The notes: generated by a model not told the origin, from the sequence alone. DNA of 64,000 nt from Mycolicibacterium sp. MU0053 (GCF_963378095.1 NZ_OY726397.1:4898001-4962000); one strand, 5' to 3'; counted from the stretch's first letter, positions 45,397 through 53,737 are shown. Numbers and translations: made by a program.

Positions 45397-46275
45397 ATGA
45401 CCGGAAAGCTCGATGGCAAGGTCGCCTTCATCACCGGCGCCGCGCGAGGACAGGGCCGGGCTCACGCGATTGCGATGGCCAAGGAGGGTGCCGACATCAT
45501 CGCCGTCGACATCTGTCGCGACATCCCGTCCAACCCCTATCCTCTGGCCACCCCGGATGACCTCGCCGAAACCGAAAGAGCGGTCAAGGAACTCGGGCGT
45601 CGTGTGGTGTCCAGGGTCGCCGACGTCCGCGAGCGCCACGAACTCCGAGACGCGGTCGAGGCGGGAGTGGCGGACTTCGGCAAGATCGACGTCGTGGTGG
45701 CCAACGCCGGGATCCTGCCGATGGCCATGGGCAATCCCGATCCGATGGGCTTCGTCGATGCCTCCGACGTCGATCTGGTCGGCGTGATGAACACGGTCGC
45801 GGTTGCGATTCCGCATCTGCCAGACGGCGCCTCGGTCATCGTCACCGGTTCCACCGCGGGCATGATCCGCGGCACCACGACGAGCCCGGACATGGGACCC
45901 GGTGGGGCTGGGTACGGCTGGAGCAAACGGGTGGTGATCGAGTACGTCGAGGAGATGAGTCTTCACCTGGCGCCCCGCATGATTCGCGTGAATGCCATCC
46001 ATCCCACCAACTGCAACACCCACCTGTTGCAGAACGACGGGATGTACGGCGTGTTCCGGCCGGATCTCGTCGCAGAGGGAAAGAAACCGACCCGCGAGGA
46101 GGCCGAGCCGCTGTTCTCGATCTTCCAGGCGATGCCGATCCCCTATATCGAACCCGAGGACATGGCCCACCTCGGTGTGTTTCTGGCCAGCGACGACAGC
46201 CGCTACATCACCGGGCAGCAGATCCGGGTGGACGCCGGATCGCTACTCAAGTGGCCCAACGGCCCCGGCGGATAA
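45397..46275 (+). CDS. Mycofactocin-coupled SDR family oxidoreductase
   Basis: A 292-residue SDR with TGAARGQGRAHA at the cofactor site, a long insertion after beta-2 (DICRDIPSNPYPLATPDDLAETE), ANAG, TGSTAGM and YGWSKR as the active-site Tyr-x3-Lys. The beta-2 insertion and GQGRAHA are the marks of mycofactocin-associated dehydrogenases, which hold a non-exchangeable nicotinamide and pass electrons to mycofactocin. The ATG at 45397 follows a weak AAAGGA. No mycofactocin genes are in the window. Confidence 0.88.
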   Translation: MTGKLDGKVAFITGAARGQGRAHAIAMAKEGADIIAVDICRDIPSNPYPLATPDDLAETERAVKELGRRVVSRVADVRERHELRDAVEAGVADFGKIDVVVANAGILPMAMGNPDPMGFVDASDVDLVGVMNTVAVAIPHLPDGASVIVTGSTAGMIRGTTTSPDMGPGGAGYGWSKRVVIEYVEEMSLHLAPRMIRVNAIHPTNCNTHLLQNDGMYGVFRPDLVAEGKKPTREEAEPLFSIFQAMPIPYIEPEDMAHLGVFLASDDSRYITGQQIRVDAGSLLKWPNGPGG

Positions 46276-46280
46276 GCCGT

Positions 46281-46946
46281 TCAGTCCTGCCGGTGCAGGA
46301 ATCCGTGCAGGATCGCCTGGACGAGTTCGTCAACGATCGCGTCGCGCGACGGCGGGCTGTCCCCGAAGAAGGTCGACCGCATCGCCACCATGCCGACGAT
46401 CATGGCCACCGTGGAGTGCGCGGGCAGATCGGGCTGACCCGAACGCATCCCGCGCAGACTCATGCCCTCGGCGCTGATCTGCCCGAGCGCCGCGAGGGCC
46501 CTCCTGATGTCGGCGATACCGGCGTCGTTGATCTCGTCTGCGCTGAGTCCCTCGGAGGCGACGAGGGTGAGCAGCAGCCCGCGGTGTTCGACCAGCAGGT
46601 CATAGAGCTGACCGACGAACTGCCGGGACAGCTCCTCCTCGTCGGTCTCCTCGGGTACGACGGCCTGCCAGGTCAAACGGAACCCGTCGACGAAAGTGGT
46701 GAACGGCAGAACCAGCGCTTCGCGGAAAAGTCCTGCCTTGGAACCGAAGTGGCGGAACAGCAGGTACTCGCTGACCTCCGCGGCTTCAGCCACCTCGCGG
46801 GTGGTGGTACGGCGGTAGTCCTGGCGGGCGAACAGCTCGCGGGCCGCGTCGAGCAGCAATCGGCGCGCCTCCCCACGAGGTCGCCGCCCGGCAGGCGCCG
46901 ACTTGCCGACGCCGGGCGGCGTCTTGCTTGAACGTCCCTGAGGCAC
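46281..46946 (-). CDS. TetR/AcrR family transcriptional regulator
   Basis: A 221-residue TetR protein with a basic N-terminal extension (about 20 residues rich in Pro/Lys/Arg) and a helix-turn-helix at about 27-70 (TTTREVAEAAEVSEYLLFRHFGSKAGLF). GTG start at 46946 with AAGGAG 9 bases before. It is divergent from the smORF/AveC/P450 unit at 47069, and a perfect 18-base palindrome sits between them, so it is probably that unit's repressor. Confidence 0.92.
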   Translation of the reverse strand: MPQGRSSKTPPGVGKSAPAGRRPRGEARRLLLDAARELFARQDYRRTTTREVAEAAEVSEYLLFRHFGSKAGLFREALVLPFTTFVDGFRLTWQAVVPEETDEEELSRQFVGQLYDLLVEHRGLLLTLVASEGLSADEINDAGIADIRRALAALGQISAEGMSLRGMRSGQPDLPAHSTVAMIVGMVAMRSTFFGDSPPSRDAIVDELVQAILHGFLHRQD

Positions 46947-47018
46947 GGTGTATCACTCCTTCGACCGCGCTGAGCGGTTGAACTTTCCACGATAGGCCCA
47001 CCCTTGACCTGCCGCTGA

Positions 47019-47036
47019 TAATAGTGTGCACTATTA
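47019..47036. promoter_or_regulatory. Perfect 18-base palindrome, candidate TetR operator
   Basis: TAATAGTGTGCACTATTA: two 8-base arms around TG. It lies 33 bases before the small ORF start and 73 bases before the divergent TetR gene, just behind a TTGACC -35-like hexamer at 47004. This is where a repressor would block both promoters. Confidence 0.75.
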
Positions 47037-47068
47037 CTAATAGAAGACCCCTTCCATAGGAGGCGCAT

Positions 47069-47185
47069 GTGGGCGCAATCATCATGTTGGGCACCTTGTT
47101 TGGACTGATCGTGCTCATTGCCGGGTTAGTGCTCTATTTCGACCCGGAAGCCCGGGCCACCGTGAGCACAGAGGGTGACCAGTGA
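47069..47185 (+). CDS. 38-residue single-pass membrane small ORF
   Basis: A GTG-initiated ORF with an excellent AGGAGG site five bases upstream. The product is a membrane helix (IIMLGTLFGLIVLIAGLVLYF) followed by a short charged tail ending TEGDQ. Its TGA overlaps the next GTG by four bases (GTGA), so it is translationally coupled to the AveC-like protein and may be a small subunit of it. No known family recognised. Confidence comes from the ribosome site, the coupling and the clear membrane helix. Confidence 0.7.
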   Translation: MGAIIMLGTLFGLIVLIAGLVLYFDPEARATVSTEGDQ

Positions 47186-47967
47186 ACGTCAGTGCCGACT
47201 TCCTGATCACCGCCGGCGTCACCTTCGCCTATGTCGGCGGGTTGGCGTTCCTACTCATCGGCAGCTATCTGAGCTACCGGCGCGGTCGACTGCATCCGCT
47301 GCTACTGCTGTCCATTTCGGCAATCTCGTTCTCCTGGATCGAGGCGCCCTACGACTGGGCGGTGTATGCCCAGTTCCCGCCCGCGCTGCCCCGGATGCCG
47401 TCGTGGTGGCCGCTGGACATGACCTGGGGCGGCCTGCCCTCGGCGGTGCCGGTCGGCTACATCGCGTACTTCGTGCTGCCCGCGGTCATCGGCGCGGCGC
47501 TGGGCAGGTGGGTGGCTCGCAAGTTCCAATGGCGTCGACCGCAGACCCTGCTGGTCGTGGGATTTGCCGTCGGCTTCTTCTGGGCCTTCGTCTTCAACGC
47601 GTTGATCGGCGCGCGGTTGGGCCTGTTCTACTACGGCTATGTGATCCCCGGTCTCGGGCTGTGGGAGGGGACCAAGAACCAGTACCCGATCTACGACTCG
47701 ATCGCCATGGGCGTGCAGATGATGACCTTCACCTATCTCCTCGGCCGGACCGACGCCGGGGGTCGCAACGTCCTCGACATGCTCGCCGACAAGTTCTCGA
47801 AGACGCGCCTGCAATCGGCGCTGATCTCGGTGGTCGCGGTCATCCTCGTCGGGCATGCGGTCTACGCCTCGGTCTTCATGCCGCACTTGGTGACGAAGCT
47901 CAACGGATGGGTGACGTCCGGCCCCACCGAGCAGCTCTTCCCCGGCGTACCCAACCAACCCCAGTGA
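47182..47967 (+). CDS. AveC-like (spirocyclase family) membrane protein
   Basis: A 261-residue polytopic protein with about six membrane segments (residues 7-28, 38-55, 93-113, 127-150, 175-190, 210-232). EAPYDWAVYAQFPP and a central FVFNALIGARLGLFYYGYVIPG recall the AveC-like family, shorter than the one at 23287. It sits between a coupled small membrane ORF and a P450, behind a TetR-controlled promoter. The biochemical role is unknown; the family assignment is by recalled similarity. Confidence 0.65.
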   Translation: MNVSADFLITAGVTFAYVGGLAFLLIGSYLSYRRGRLHPLLLLSISAISFSWIEAPYDWAVYAQFPPALPRMPSWWPLDMTWGGLPSAVPVGYIAYFVLPAVIGAALGRWVARKFQWRRPQTLLVVGFAVGFFWAFVFNALIGARLGLFYYGYVIPGLGLWEGTKNQYPIYDSIAMGVQMMTFTYLLGRTDAGGRNVLDMLADKFSKTRLQSALISVVAVILVGHAVYASVFMPHLVTKLNGWVTSGPTEQLFPGVPNQPQ

Positions 47968-48018
47968 CGCCTTGCATCAACGCGCACGCGCGCACCAGAA
48001 TTGGAAGATGGAACCGCA

Positions 48019-49221
48019 GTGACGATTGATCCGGTGACCGACGTCTATTACGACCCGTTCGATTTCGAGATCGATGACAATCCGTACCCGGTGTGGAAGC
48101 GCATGCGGGCCGAGGCGCCGTTGTACTACAACGAGAAGTACAACTTCTATGCCCTGAGTCGTTACGACGATGTGGCGCGGGCGCTTCCGGATTGGCAGAC
48201 GTATCGTTCCGGGCGGGGCACCACCGCCGACATCTTGTTCAGTGGCATCGAGGTGCCCCCCGGAATTCTGTTGTTCGAGGATCCGCCGCTGCACGATCTG
48301 CATCGTCGACTGTTGTCGCGGGTCTTCACGCCAAGACGGATGCTCGCGGTGGAGGATCTGGTCCGGGGCTTCTGCGCGCGCGCCCTGGATCCGCTGCGCC
48401 ACGCCGACGGTTTCGACTTCGTCGTGGATCTCGGTGCGATCATGCCGATGCGGACCATCGGTTACCTCCTCGGCATCCCCGAGGAGGGCCAAGAACAGAT
48501 CCGGGCCCGCACCGACAAGAACATAACCGTCGGCGAAGACGTCGGCGACGTCAGCGCAACGGTCTTCGCCGAGTCACTCGCACTGTTCGCCGATTACATC
48601 GAGTGGCGCGCCACCCACCCGTCCGACGATCTCATGACCGAGTTGCTCAACGCCGAGGTCGAGGAACCGGACGGCACCCGGCGTCAGCTCGAACGCAACG
48701 AGGTGCTGGCCTACACCGCGATGATCGCCGGCGCCGGCGGTGAAACGACGGCCCGGTTGATCGGGTTCATGGGCGAACAGCTGGGCAAGCACCCCGATCA
48801 GCGGCGCGAACTCGTCGCCGACCCGTCCCTGATCCCGTCGGCCGTGGAGGAAACGCTGCGCTACGATCCGCCGTCACCGGTGCAGGCGCGCTATGTCGCC
48901 AACGATCTTGAGCTCTACGGGCAGGTCATCACCGAGGGTTCGTACATGTTGCTGCTCAACGGATCCGCCAACCGCGACGAGTCCAGGTTCACCGATCCCG
49001 ACCGCTACGACATTCACCGCAAGGGTGGACATCTCAGCTTCGGACAGGGCATACACTTTTGTCTCGGCGCGGCACTGGCACGACTGGAGGCACGCGTTGC
49101 CTTCGAAGAGGTACTCAAGCGGTGGCCGGATTGGGAGGTCGACTACGACAACGCGCGCATGGCGCACACGTCGAGTGTGCGGGGTTGGGCACAACTGCCG
49201 GTCACGGCGCCCGGACCATGA
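48019..49221 (+). CDS. Cytochrome P450
   Basis: A 400-residue P450: GAGGETT (I helix), EETLRYDPP (ExxR), FGQGIHFCLG (heme Cys). It is a paralogue of the P450s at 935 and 12065 (YYDPFDFEID..PYPVWKRMRAEAPLYYNEKYNFYALSRYDDV). The GTG at 48019 gives the family N terminus; a TTG at 48001 would add six residues. It lies 51 bases after the AveC-like gene, and the two are probably co-expressed from the palindrome-controlled promoter. Confidence 0.93.
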   Translation: MTIDPVTDVYYDPFDFEIDDNPYPVWKRMRAEAPLYYNEKYNFYALSRYDDVARALPDWQTYRSGRGTTADILFSGIEVPPGILLFEDPPLHDLHRRLLSRVFTPRRMLAVEDLVRGFCARALDPLRHADGFDFVVDLGAIMPMRTIGYLLGIPEEGQEQIRARTDKNITVGEDVGDVSATVFAESLALFADYIEWRATHPSDDLMTELLNAEVEEPDGTRRQLERNEVLAYTAMIAGAGGETTARLIGFMGEQLGKHPDQRRELVADPSLIPSAVEETLRYDPPSPVQARYVANDLELYGQVITEGSYMLLLNGSANRDESRFTDPDRYDIHRKGGHLSFGQGIHFCLGAALARLEARVAFEEVLKRWPDWEVDYDNARMAHTSSVRGWAQLPVTAPGP

Positions 49222-49281
49222 CGATGTCGGCCGCCCGCGTGAGATAGGTCCAGCGACCGCGGTTGGCCGCCCGCCCGCACC

Positions 49282-50355
49282 TCAGCCGAACGCGTGGCGC
49301 GGCAACGTATTCGGCATGTCCAACGAACTCAGCAATCCGGCCTTCGCGTCCACGACATACGGTATGGCGTTCACCACGCGCATGGCCGTCGCGGCCATCG
49401 CCCCGCGGCCCGCGCCATGGCCTTCGGCGTCGCCCAGGGTCATCTCGCAGTGGATATCGGGCTCTCCCTCGATATCTACCCGGTAGGTCGCATCGGCTTC
49501 CGAGGCGGGCCAGTCCGGGGCCACATCGCGGGACATCCGGATGATGTGCTCGACGACGATGCGCTCCTCGCCCTTCACGACGCCCGCCGCGTGGGTGCGC
49601 ACCGCGCCGCAGGTGCCGGCCGGGATCGTGCCGAACGCCACCTCGATGTCGCGGTCGGTGACGGCGCGGTCCAGCTTGCCGACAACGTCGTCAAGCTGCA
49701 CGCCGAGTCCGTCGGCCACCAGCGCAATCGTTGCCCGCCACGCGATTTCGATGAATCCGGGCGTCTTGAGCATCGGTTCGAACTCCAGCGGGCGGCCAAA
49801 CCCCATGCCGTTCATCATGACGTCGGCGACCGGGTAATGGTCGTTGAGCGCGACCTCGGTGACCGTGATCTTGCGGATGGAGTTCGATTGCGTCGACATC
49901 AACAACGCAAGCTGATCGGAGCCGAAACCGGGGAAGACGCCCGACACGTAGAACGAGGCGTTGCCGGCCTTCGCCGCGGCGTCCAATTGTCCGAGCCACT
50001 CCGGCGAGTAGTACGACGGCGGATACACCAGCGCGGTGGACGACGTCGAGACCACGTTGATCCCGGCCTCCAACAGCCGCACGTAGTCGGGCACGGCGGC
50101 AGCGTCGCGCTCCGGCCCACTGGCGGTGTACACCACGCACTCCGGCCTAAGCGCGATGAGGGCCGCCGCATCGTCGGTGGCCTTGATTCCCAGCGCCTCG
50201 CCGCCGGCGAGTTCTCCCGCGTCGCGGCCCACCTTGTCCGGGGAGTGCACCCACACGCCGATCAGTTCGAGGTCGGGCCGGTGCCGGATGGCATCGATGG
50301 CGACCGCCCCCACACCGCCCGTCGCCCAGACCACGGTGCGCAGTGGTGATGTCAT
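49282..50355 (-). CDS. Dihydrodipicolinate reductase (DapB)-like NAD(P)-dependent dehydrogenase
   Basis: A 357-residue protein with an N-terminal Rossmann fold (VVWATGGVGAVAIDAIRHRPDLELIGV; G-x-G-x-x-G near residue 10) and a C-terminal domain like the diaminopimelate/amine dehydrogenase superfamily (TEVALNDHYPVADVMMNGMGFGR). Such DapB-like proteins are common beside lipid and steroid catabolic genes in mycobacteria and are not lysine enzymes. The ATG at 50355 has AGGAG five bases before; GTG 50361 is the alternative. Followed by nothing on its strand until 49221. Confidence 0.83.
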   Translation of the reverse strand: MTSPLRTVVWATGGVGAVAIDAIRHRPDLELIGVWVHSPDKVGRDAGELAGGEALGIKATDDAAALIALRPECVVYTASGPERDAAAVPDYVRLLEAGINVVSTSSTALVYPPSYYSPEWLGQLDAAAKAGNASFYVSGVFPGFGSDQLALLMSTQSNSIRKITVTEVALNDHYPVADVMMNGMGFGRPLEFEPMLKTPGFIEIAWRATIALVADGLGVQLDDVVGKLDRAVTDRDIEVAFGTIPAGTCGAVRTHAAGVVKGEERIVVEHIIRMSRDVAPDWPASEADATYRVDIEGEPDIHCEMTLGDAEGHGAGRGAMAATAMRVVNAIPYVVDAKAGLLSSLDMPNTLPRHAFG

Positions 50356-50380
50356 CCGCACTCCTAATCCCTGTTGTGAT

Positions 50381-51358
50381 TCAAGGTCTTTCGTGCTGCA
50401 AGTGGCTCACCTCGACTACCCGTTCCAGGTAGGGCCAGGCGATCTCCGGCGGCATGCCACCGCAGAGCGGAAGCAGCGGCAGCGGCTGTCCGGACTGCAT
50501 GTACTCGGTCGCCTGCCGTTTGGTCAGGATCCGGTACGGCCCGGGCGGGTCACGCAACTGCGCCACGGTGCCCGCCCGCGAGATGCTCGCCACGGTGTCG
50601 TCGCCGCGCCGATAACCGGCGGCCGCGATCGCGTCATGCAGCAGATAGTCGCCGATCTCCTGCCACGCCCTGTCTACGTCGTCGGCGACAAAGACCGCAG
50701 TCGGCGCATCCGGCGCCGGCCACTGGACCGGTCCCGGCTCCAGTCCCGCTGACCGGCAGCAGGATTCGTAGTACTTCTTGAGACCCTCGTCGGGGGTCTG
50801 CGAGATGAACCCCAGGCCGTGCCGGGCGGCGCGCCGCGCCGCCGCCCGACTGCCGCCGGCTATCAACACCTTTGGACCGCCCGGGGTGACACATCGCGGA
50901 GTCACCCGAATGCTGCGTCCGCCGGACTTGACGGTTTCGCCGCGCAGCAGGCCCAGCAGCAACGGCAACTGTTCATCGGCCGCGGCGCCCCGGCGATGGT
51001 AGTCGAGTCCGAACATGTCGTACTCCGCGGCACGGTGGCCGAGACCCAATGCGTAGGAGATCCGGCCGGTGCTGAGGATGTCGAGGACGGCGATCTCTTC
51101 GGCGAGTCGGACAGTGTCCCACAGTGGCAGGGGGACGGCGGCGAGCAGAATCCCCAACTGCCGGGTCCGTGCGGCGATGGCAGCCGCCAGGATCAGTGGC
51201 GCCGGCAGGTGCCCGTCCTCGGCGCCATGGTGCTCGGACAAGACGGTCAGTACCGCACCGCGCGTTTCCGCCCATGAACACATCTCCACGGCGGCCGCGT
51301 ACAGGTCGGAGACATCGGCGCCGCCCGGCGCCCGCATGTCAAAGCGGAGGATGAGCAT
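50381..51358 (-). CDS. LLM-class flavin-dependent oxidoreductase
   Basis: A 325-residue luciferase-like monooxygenase-fold protein (TIM barrel): GAVLTVLSEHHGAEDGHLPAPLILAAAIAARTRQLGI, then LAEEIAVLDILSTGRISYALGLGHRAAEYDMFG, typical of F420- or FMN-dependent enzymes. It would oxidise or reduce a small lipophile using FMN/F420. The ATG at 51358 lies only 14 bases behind regulon element C, with TATATT between them, so the transcript may be leaderless. A TTG at 51367 is the alternative. It lies 25 bases upstream of the DapB-like gene, so they likely form an operon. Confidence 0.88.
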   Translation of the reverse strand: MLILRFDMRAPGGADVSDLYAAAVEMCSWAETRGAVLTVLSEHHGAEDGHLPAPLILAAAIAARTRQLGILLAAVPLPLWDTVRLAEEIAVLDILSTGRISYALGLGHRAAEYDMFGLDYHRRGAAADEQLPLLLGLLRGETVKSGGRSIRVTPRCVTPGGPKVLIAGGSRAAARRAARHGLGFISQTPDEGLKKYYESCCRSAGLEPGPVQWPAPDAPTAVFVADDVDRAWQEIGDYLLHDAIAAAGYRRGDDTVASISRAGTVAQLRDPPGPYRILTKRQATEYMQSGQPLPLLPLCGGMPPEIAWPYLERVVEVSHLQHERP

Positions 51359-51371
51359 CCGCAGCAATATA

Positions 51372-51387
51372 ACCTAATTTTTGTTTC
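51372..51387 (-). promoter_or_regulatory. 16-base regulon element (site C)
   Basis: Read toward the LLM gene it is GAAACAAAAATTAGGT, followed by TATATT, a -10-like box ending about eight bases before the ATG. Confidence 0.6.
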
Positions 51388-51537
51388 ACAGACCGCGGTT
51401 GGGCGACAACTCTGCGTCCAGATTTTGAATTCCATCCCATAATCCGGTGTCTCCTGCCGCAGTCACCAACCCCGGGTAGCGTGCGGCGGTATCCGCCGCC
51501 GGGCCGCCGCCGGGCGCAACATCGCGACGAGGAGCGC

Positions 51538-52845
51538 ATGAACGAGACAGCCCCGCCGACGCCGTCCCGCGAACTCGCCTTGGATCTCTACCGCAGCGCA
51601 GCCGTCGCCCTGGTGGTCATCGGCCATTGGCTGCTGTCGGTCATGACTTACCGCGACGGCACGTTCGGCCGCGACAACCCACTGGTGCTGATGCCCTGGA
51701 CGCAATGGCTGACCTGGCTCTTTCAGGTGGTGCCGGTGTTCTTCGCGGTGGCGGGATACGCGAGCGCGGTGTCGTGGGCCCGCTTCGAGGCCGACGGCAC
51801 CGTGACCCGTCAGCAGTGGCTGCGTCGACGCGTGGGCCGGGTTCTCGGTCCGACGGCGGCCTATGTGCTGCTGGTGCTGGTCATCATGGCCGCCCTGTTG
51901 CTGGCGGGCGTCGACGGCGCGGTACTCGATCTCGGTGGCTGGGCCGTCGCGATGCACCTCTGGTTCCTCGCGGTGTACCTGATGGTGGTGGCCTTGACGC
52001 CGCTGGCGGTGGCCGCACACCGGCGTTGGGGACTGGCCGTCCCGGCCGCGCTGGCCGTCGGCGTCGTCGTGGTGGATGCGGTCGGGATCGCCACCGATCA
52101 AGCCGGGCTGCGGATGGTCAACTACCTGCTGTGCTGGGCCGCCATCTACCAACTCGGAATCGCCTGGCATGCGGGCGTTTTACGCAGACCGCAGCTGCTC
52201 TCGATGGCCGGGGTGGCCGCGGTGGCCTTGCCGATCCTGGTGACGTGGGGCCCGTACCCCGTCGCGATGATCGGCGTGCCCGGGGTCCGCGTGGAGAACA
52301 GCGCACCCCCGTCGGTCGCGCTGCTGGCCCTGGCCGCGGTACAGATCGGGGTGCTGCTGGCGGTCACCGGACCCGTCAACCGGTTCCTCGCGCGCGGCCG
52401 GTGGCCCGGAATCATCGGGGTCGCCAACAACAACGTGATGGCGTTGTACCTCTGGCACATGCTCCCGGTCGTGGTCGTGACGTTGGTCGGCTATCCCACC
52501 GGCCTGCTGCCGCAGCCGGCCACCGGGTCGGGCGCGTGGTGGCTGGCCCGGTTGGAGTGGGAGTTGGTGCTCGCCGTCGTCACCGTGGGGCTGCTGGTCC
52601 TGTTGTGGTGGTGGCGCGCCGTGTTCGCCGCGCCCGTGCCGACATTCGGCCTCCCGATCCCGGGTCCGGTCGGCGACGTCGCACTCTATGCCGGTACCGC
52701 GGCCGCGGCGCTGGCGCTCGCGCTCCTGGCCGCCGGCGGGTTCGCGCCCGACGGACGTTTTCCCGTCACCACGGCGACGCTGTTCGTCGGCGGGCTGGTG
52801 TTGGTCGCGGCGCGACCGCGGAGCCGGGTCAAACGGCCGGCCTGA
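51538..52845 (+). CDS. Acyltransferase 3-like multi-pass membrane protein
   Basis: A 435-residue membrane protein with about ten to twelve helices. The N-terminal region (RELALDLYRSAAVALVVIGHW) has the Arg/His pattern of acyltransferase-3 (OafA/OpgC-like) proteins, with the catalytic-type His in VIGHW at about residue 30. It would O-acylate a glycan or lipid at the membrane. The ATG at 51538 follows GAGGAG; the in-frame upstream start adds a non-membrane Arg-rich piece. It is divergent from the LLM gene and convergent with modA. Confidence 0.8.
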   Translation: MNETAPPTPSRELALDLYRSAAVALVVIGHWLLSVMTYRDGTFGRDNPLVLMPWTQWLTWLFQVVPVFFAVAGYASAVSWARFEADGTVTRQQWLRRRVGRVLGPTAAYVLLVLVIMAALLLAGVDGAVLDLGGWAVAMHLWFLAVYLMVVALTPLAVAAHRRWGLAVPAALAVGVVVVDAVGIATDQAGLRMVNYLLCWAAIYQLGIAWHAGVLRRPQLLSMAGVAAVALPILVTWGPYPVAMIGVPGVRVENSAPPSVALLALAAVQIGVLLAVTGPVNRFLARGRWPGIIGVANNNVMALYLWHMLPVVVVTLVGYPTGLLPQPATGSGAWWLARLEWELVLAVVTVGLLVLLWWWRAVFAAPVPTFGLPIPGPVGDVALYAGTAAAALALALLAAGGFAPDGRFPVTTATLFVGGLVLVAARPRSRVKRPA

Positions 52846-52887
52846 TGCCGAGATCAACGAAATGCCGGACGCCACTCGCACTTTGCG

Positions 52888-52907
52888 GCCCAAAGGTGAG
52901 TTTGGGC
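52888..52907. terminator. Bidirectional terminator hairpin
   Basis: GCCCAAA/TTTGGGC, a perfect 7-base-pair stem with a 6-base loop, lies midway between the converging acyltransferase and modA stops. Confidence 0.55.
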
Positions 52908-52922
52908 GCAAGAGAAGGGGGG

Positions 52923-53684
52923 CTAGGTGGTGGGGGCCGGGGCAAACCCGTGGTCGGCCAGCACCCGCTGTCCCGGCGCGCCGGTGACGTAATCGACGAA
53001 GCGCTGGGCCAGTTCCGGCTTCGCGGCCCCCGCGAGCGGCGCGATCGGGTAGGTGGTGGGCGCCGCGGCGGCCGCCGGGAACGGCACCTCGGTGACCCGA
53101 TCACCGGCGCCCAGGGCATCGGTGACATAGACGATTCCGGCGTCGGCCTGGCCGCTGGTGACCTTGTTCAGCACATCGGCGACCGAGGATTCCTCGCTGA
53201 CCGGATCGAGTTCGACGCCCACGGCGGCTGTGGCGGTGGCGGTGGCGGCGCCACACGGAACGACCGGTGCGCAGGTCACGACCGTCAGGCCGGGACCGGA
53301 CAGATCCCGAAAGGTGCTCACGCTCTTCGGATTACCGGCGGCGACGACGATCGTCAGGGTGTTGGCGGCGAAGTCGACCGGGGCGCCCCCGACCAATCCG
53401 GCGTCGACCACCTTCGCCATGTTGCGCGCGTCGGCCGAGGCGAACACATCCGCGGGCGCACCCTCCACCAGTTGAGTGGCCAACGTCGAGGAACCGGCGA
53501 AGGAGAATTCGACCATCGCGCCCGGATGGGCGGTCTCGAACTGCGCACCGATCTCGCTGAACGCGGCGTGCAGCGACGCCGCGGCAAACACCGTGAGGAC
53601 GTCATCGGAGCCCCGCGGCGCCGCACCGCACCCGGTCAACGCCACCACCACCGCTCCGATGGCGGCCCAACCCCGCGTCCGCAT
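52923..53684 (-). CDS. modA: Molybdate ABC transporter substrate-binding lipoprotein
   Basis: A 253-residue ModA-type periplasmic-binding protein. It has a lipoprotein signal with LTGC (Cys 19), then TVFAAASLHAAFSEI (oxyanion-contact region) and GADVFASADARN-like sequence, ending VDYVTGAPGQRVLADHGF. It would capture molybdate or tungstate. modB and modC are not next to it in this window, which is unusual for the locus. ATG at 53684. Confidence 0.9.
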   Translation of the reverse strand: MRTRGWAAIGAVVVALTGCGAAPRGSDDVLTVFAAASLHAAFSEIGAQFETAHPGAMVEFSFAGSSTLATQLVEGAPADVFASADARNMAKVVDAGLVGGAPVDFAANTLTIVVAAGNPKSVSTFRDLSGPGLTVVTCAPVVPCGAATATATAAVGVELDPVSEESSVADVLNKVTSGQADAGIVYVTDALGAGDRVTEVPFPAAAAAPTTYPIAPLAGAAKPELAQRFVDYVTGAPGQRVLADHGFAPAPTT

Positions 53685-53697
53685 CCAGCGAGCCTAA

Positions 53698-53715
53698 CCG
53701 CGCATCGCTGCGCGG
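53698..53715 (-). terminator. Terminator hairpin after the MoxR operon
   Basis: CCGCGCA/TGCGCGG form a perfect 7-base-pair stem with a 4-base loop, 22 bases behind the last gene of the MoxR/VWA operon and just before modA. No U-run. Confidence 0.5.
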
Positions 53716-53737
53716 CGATCGGGAGCTTGCCGGCTCG

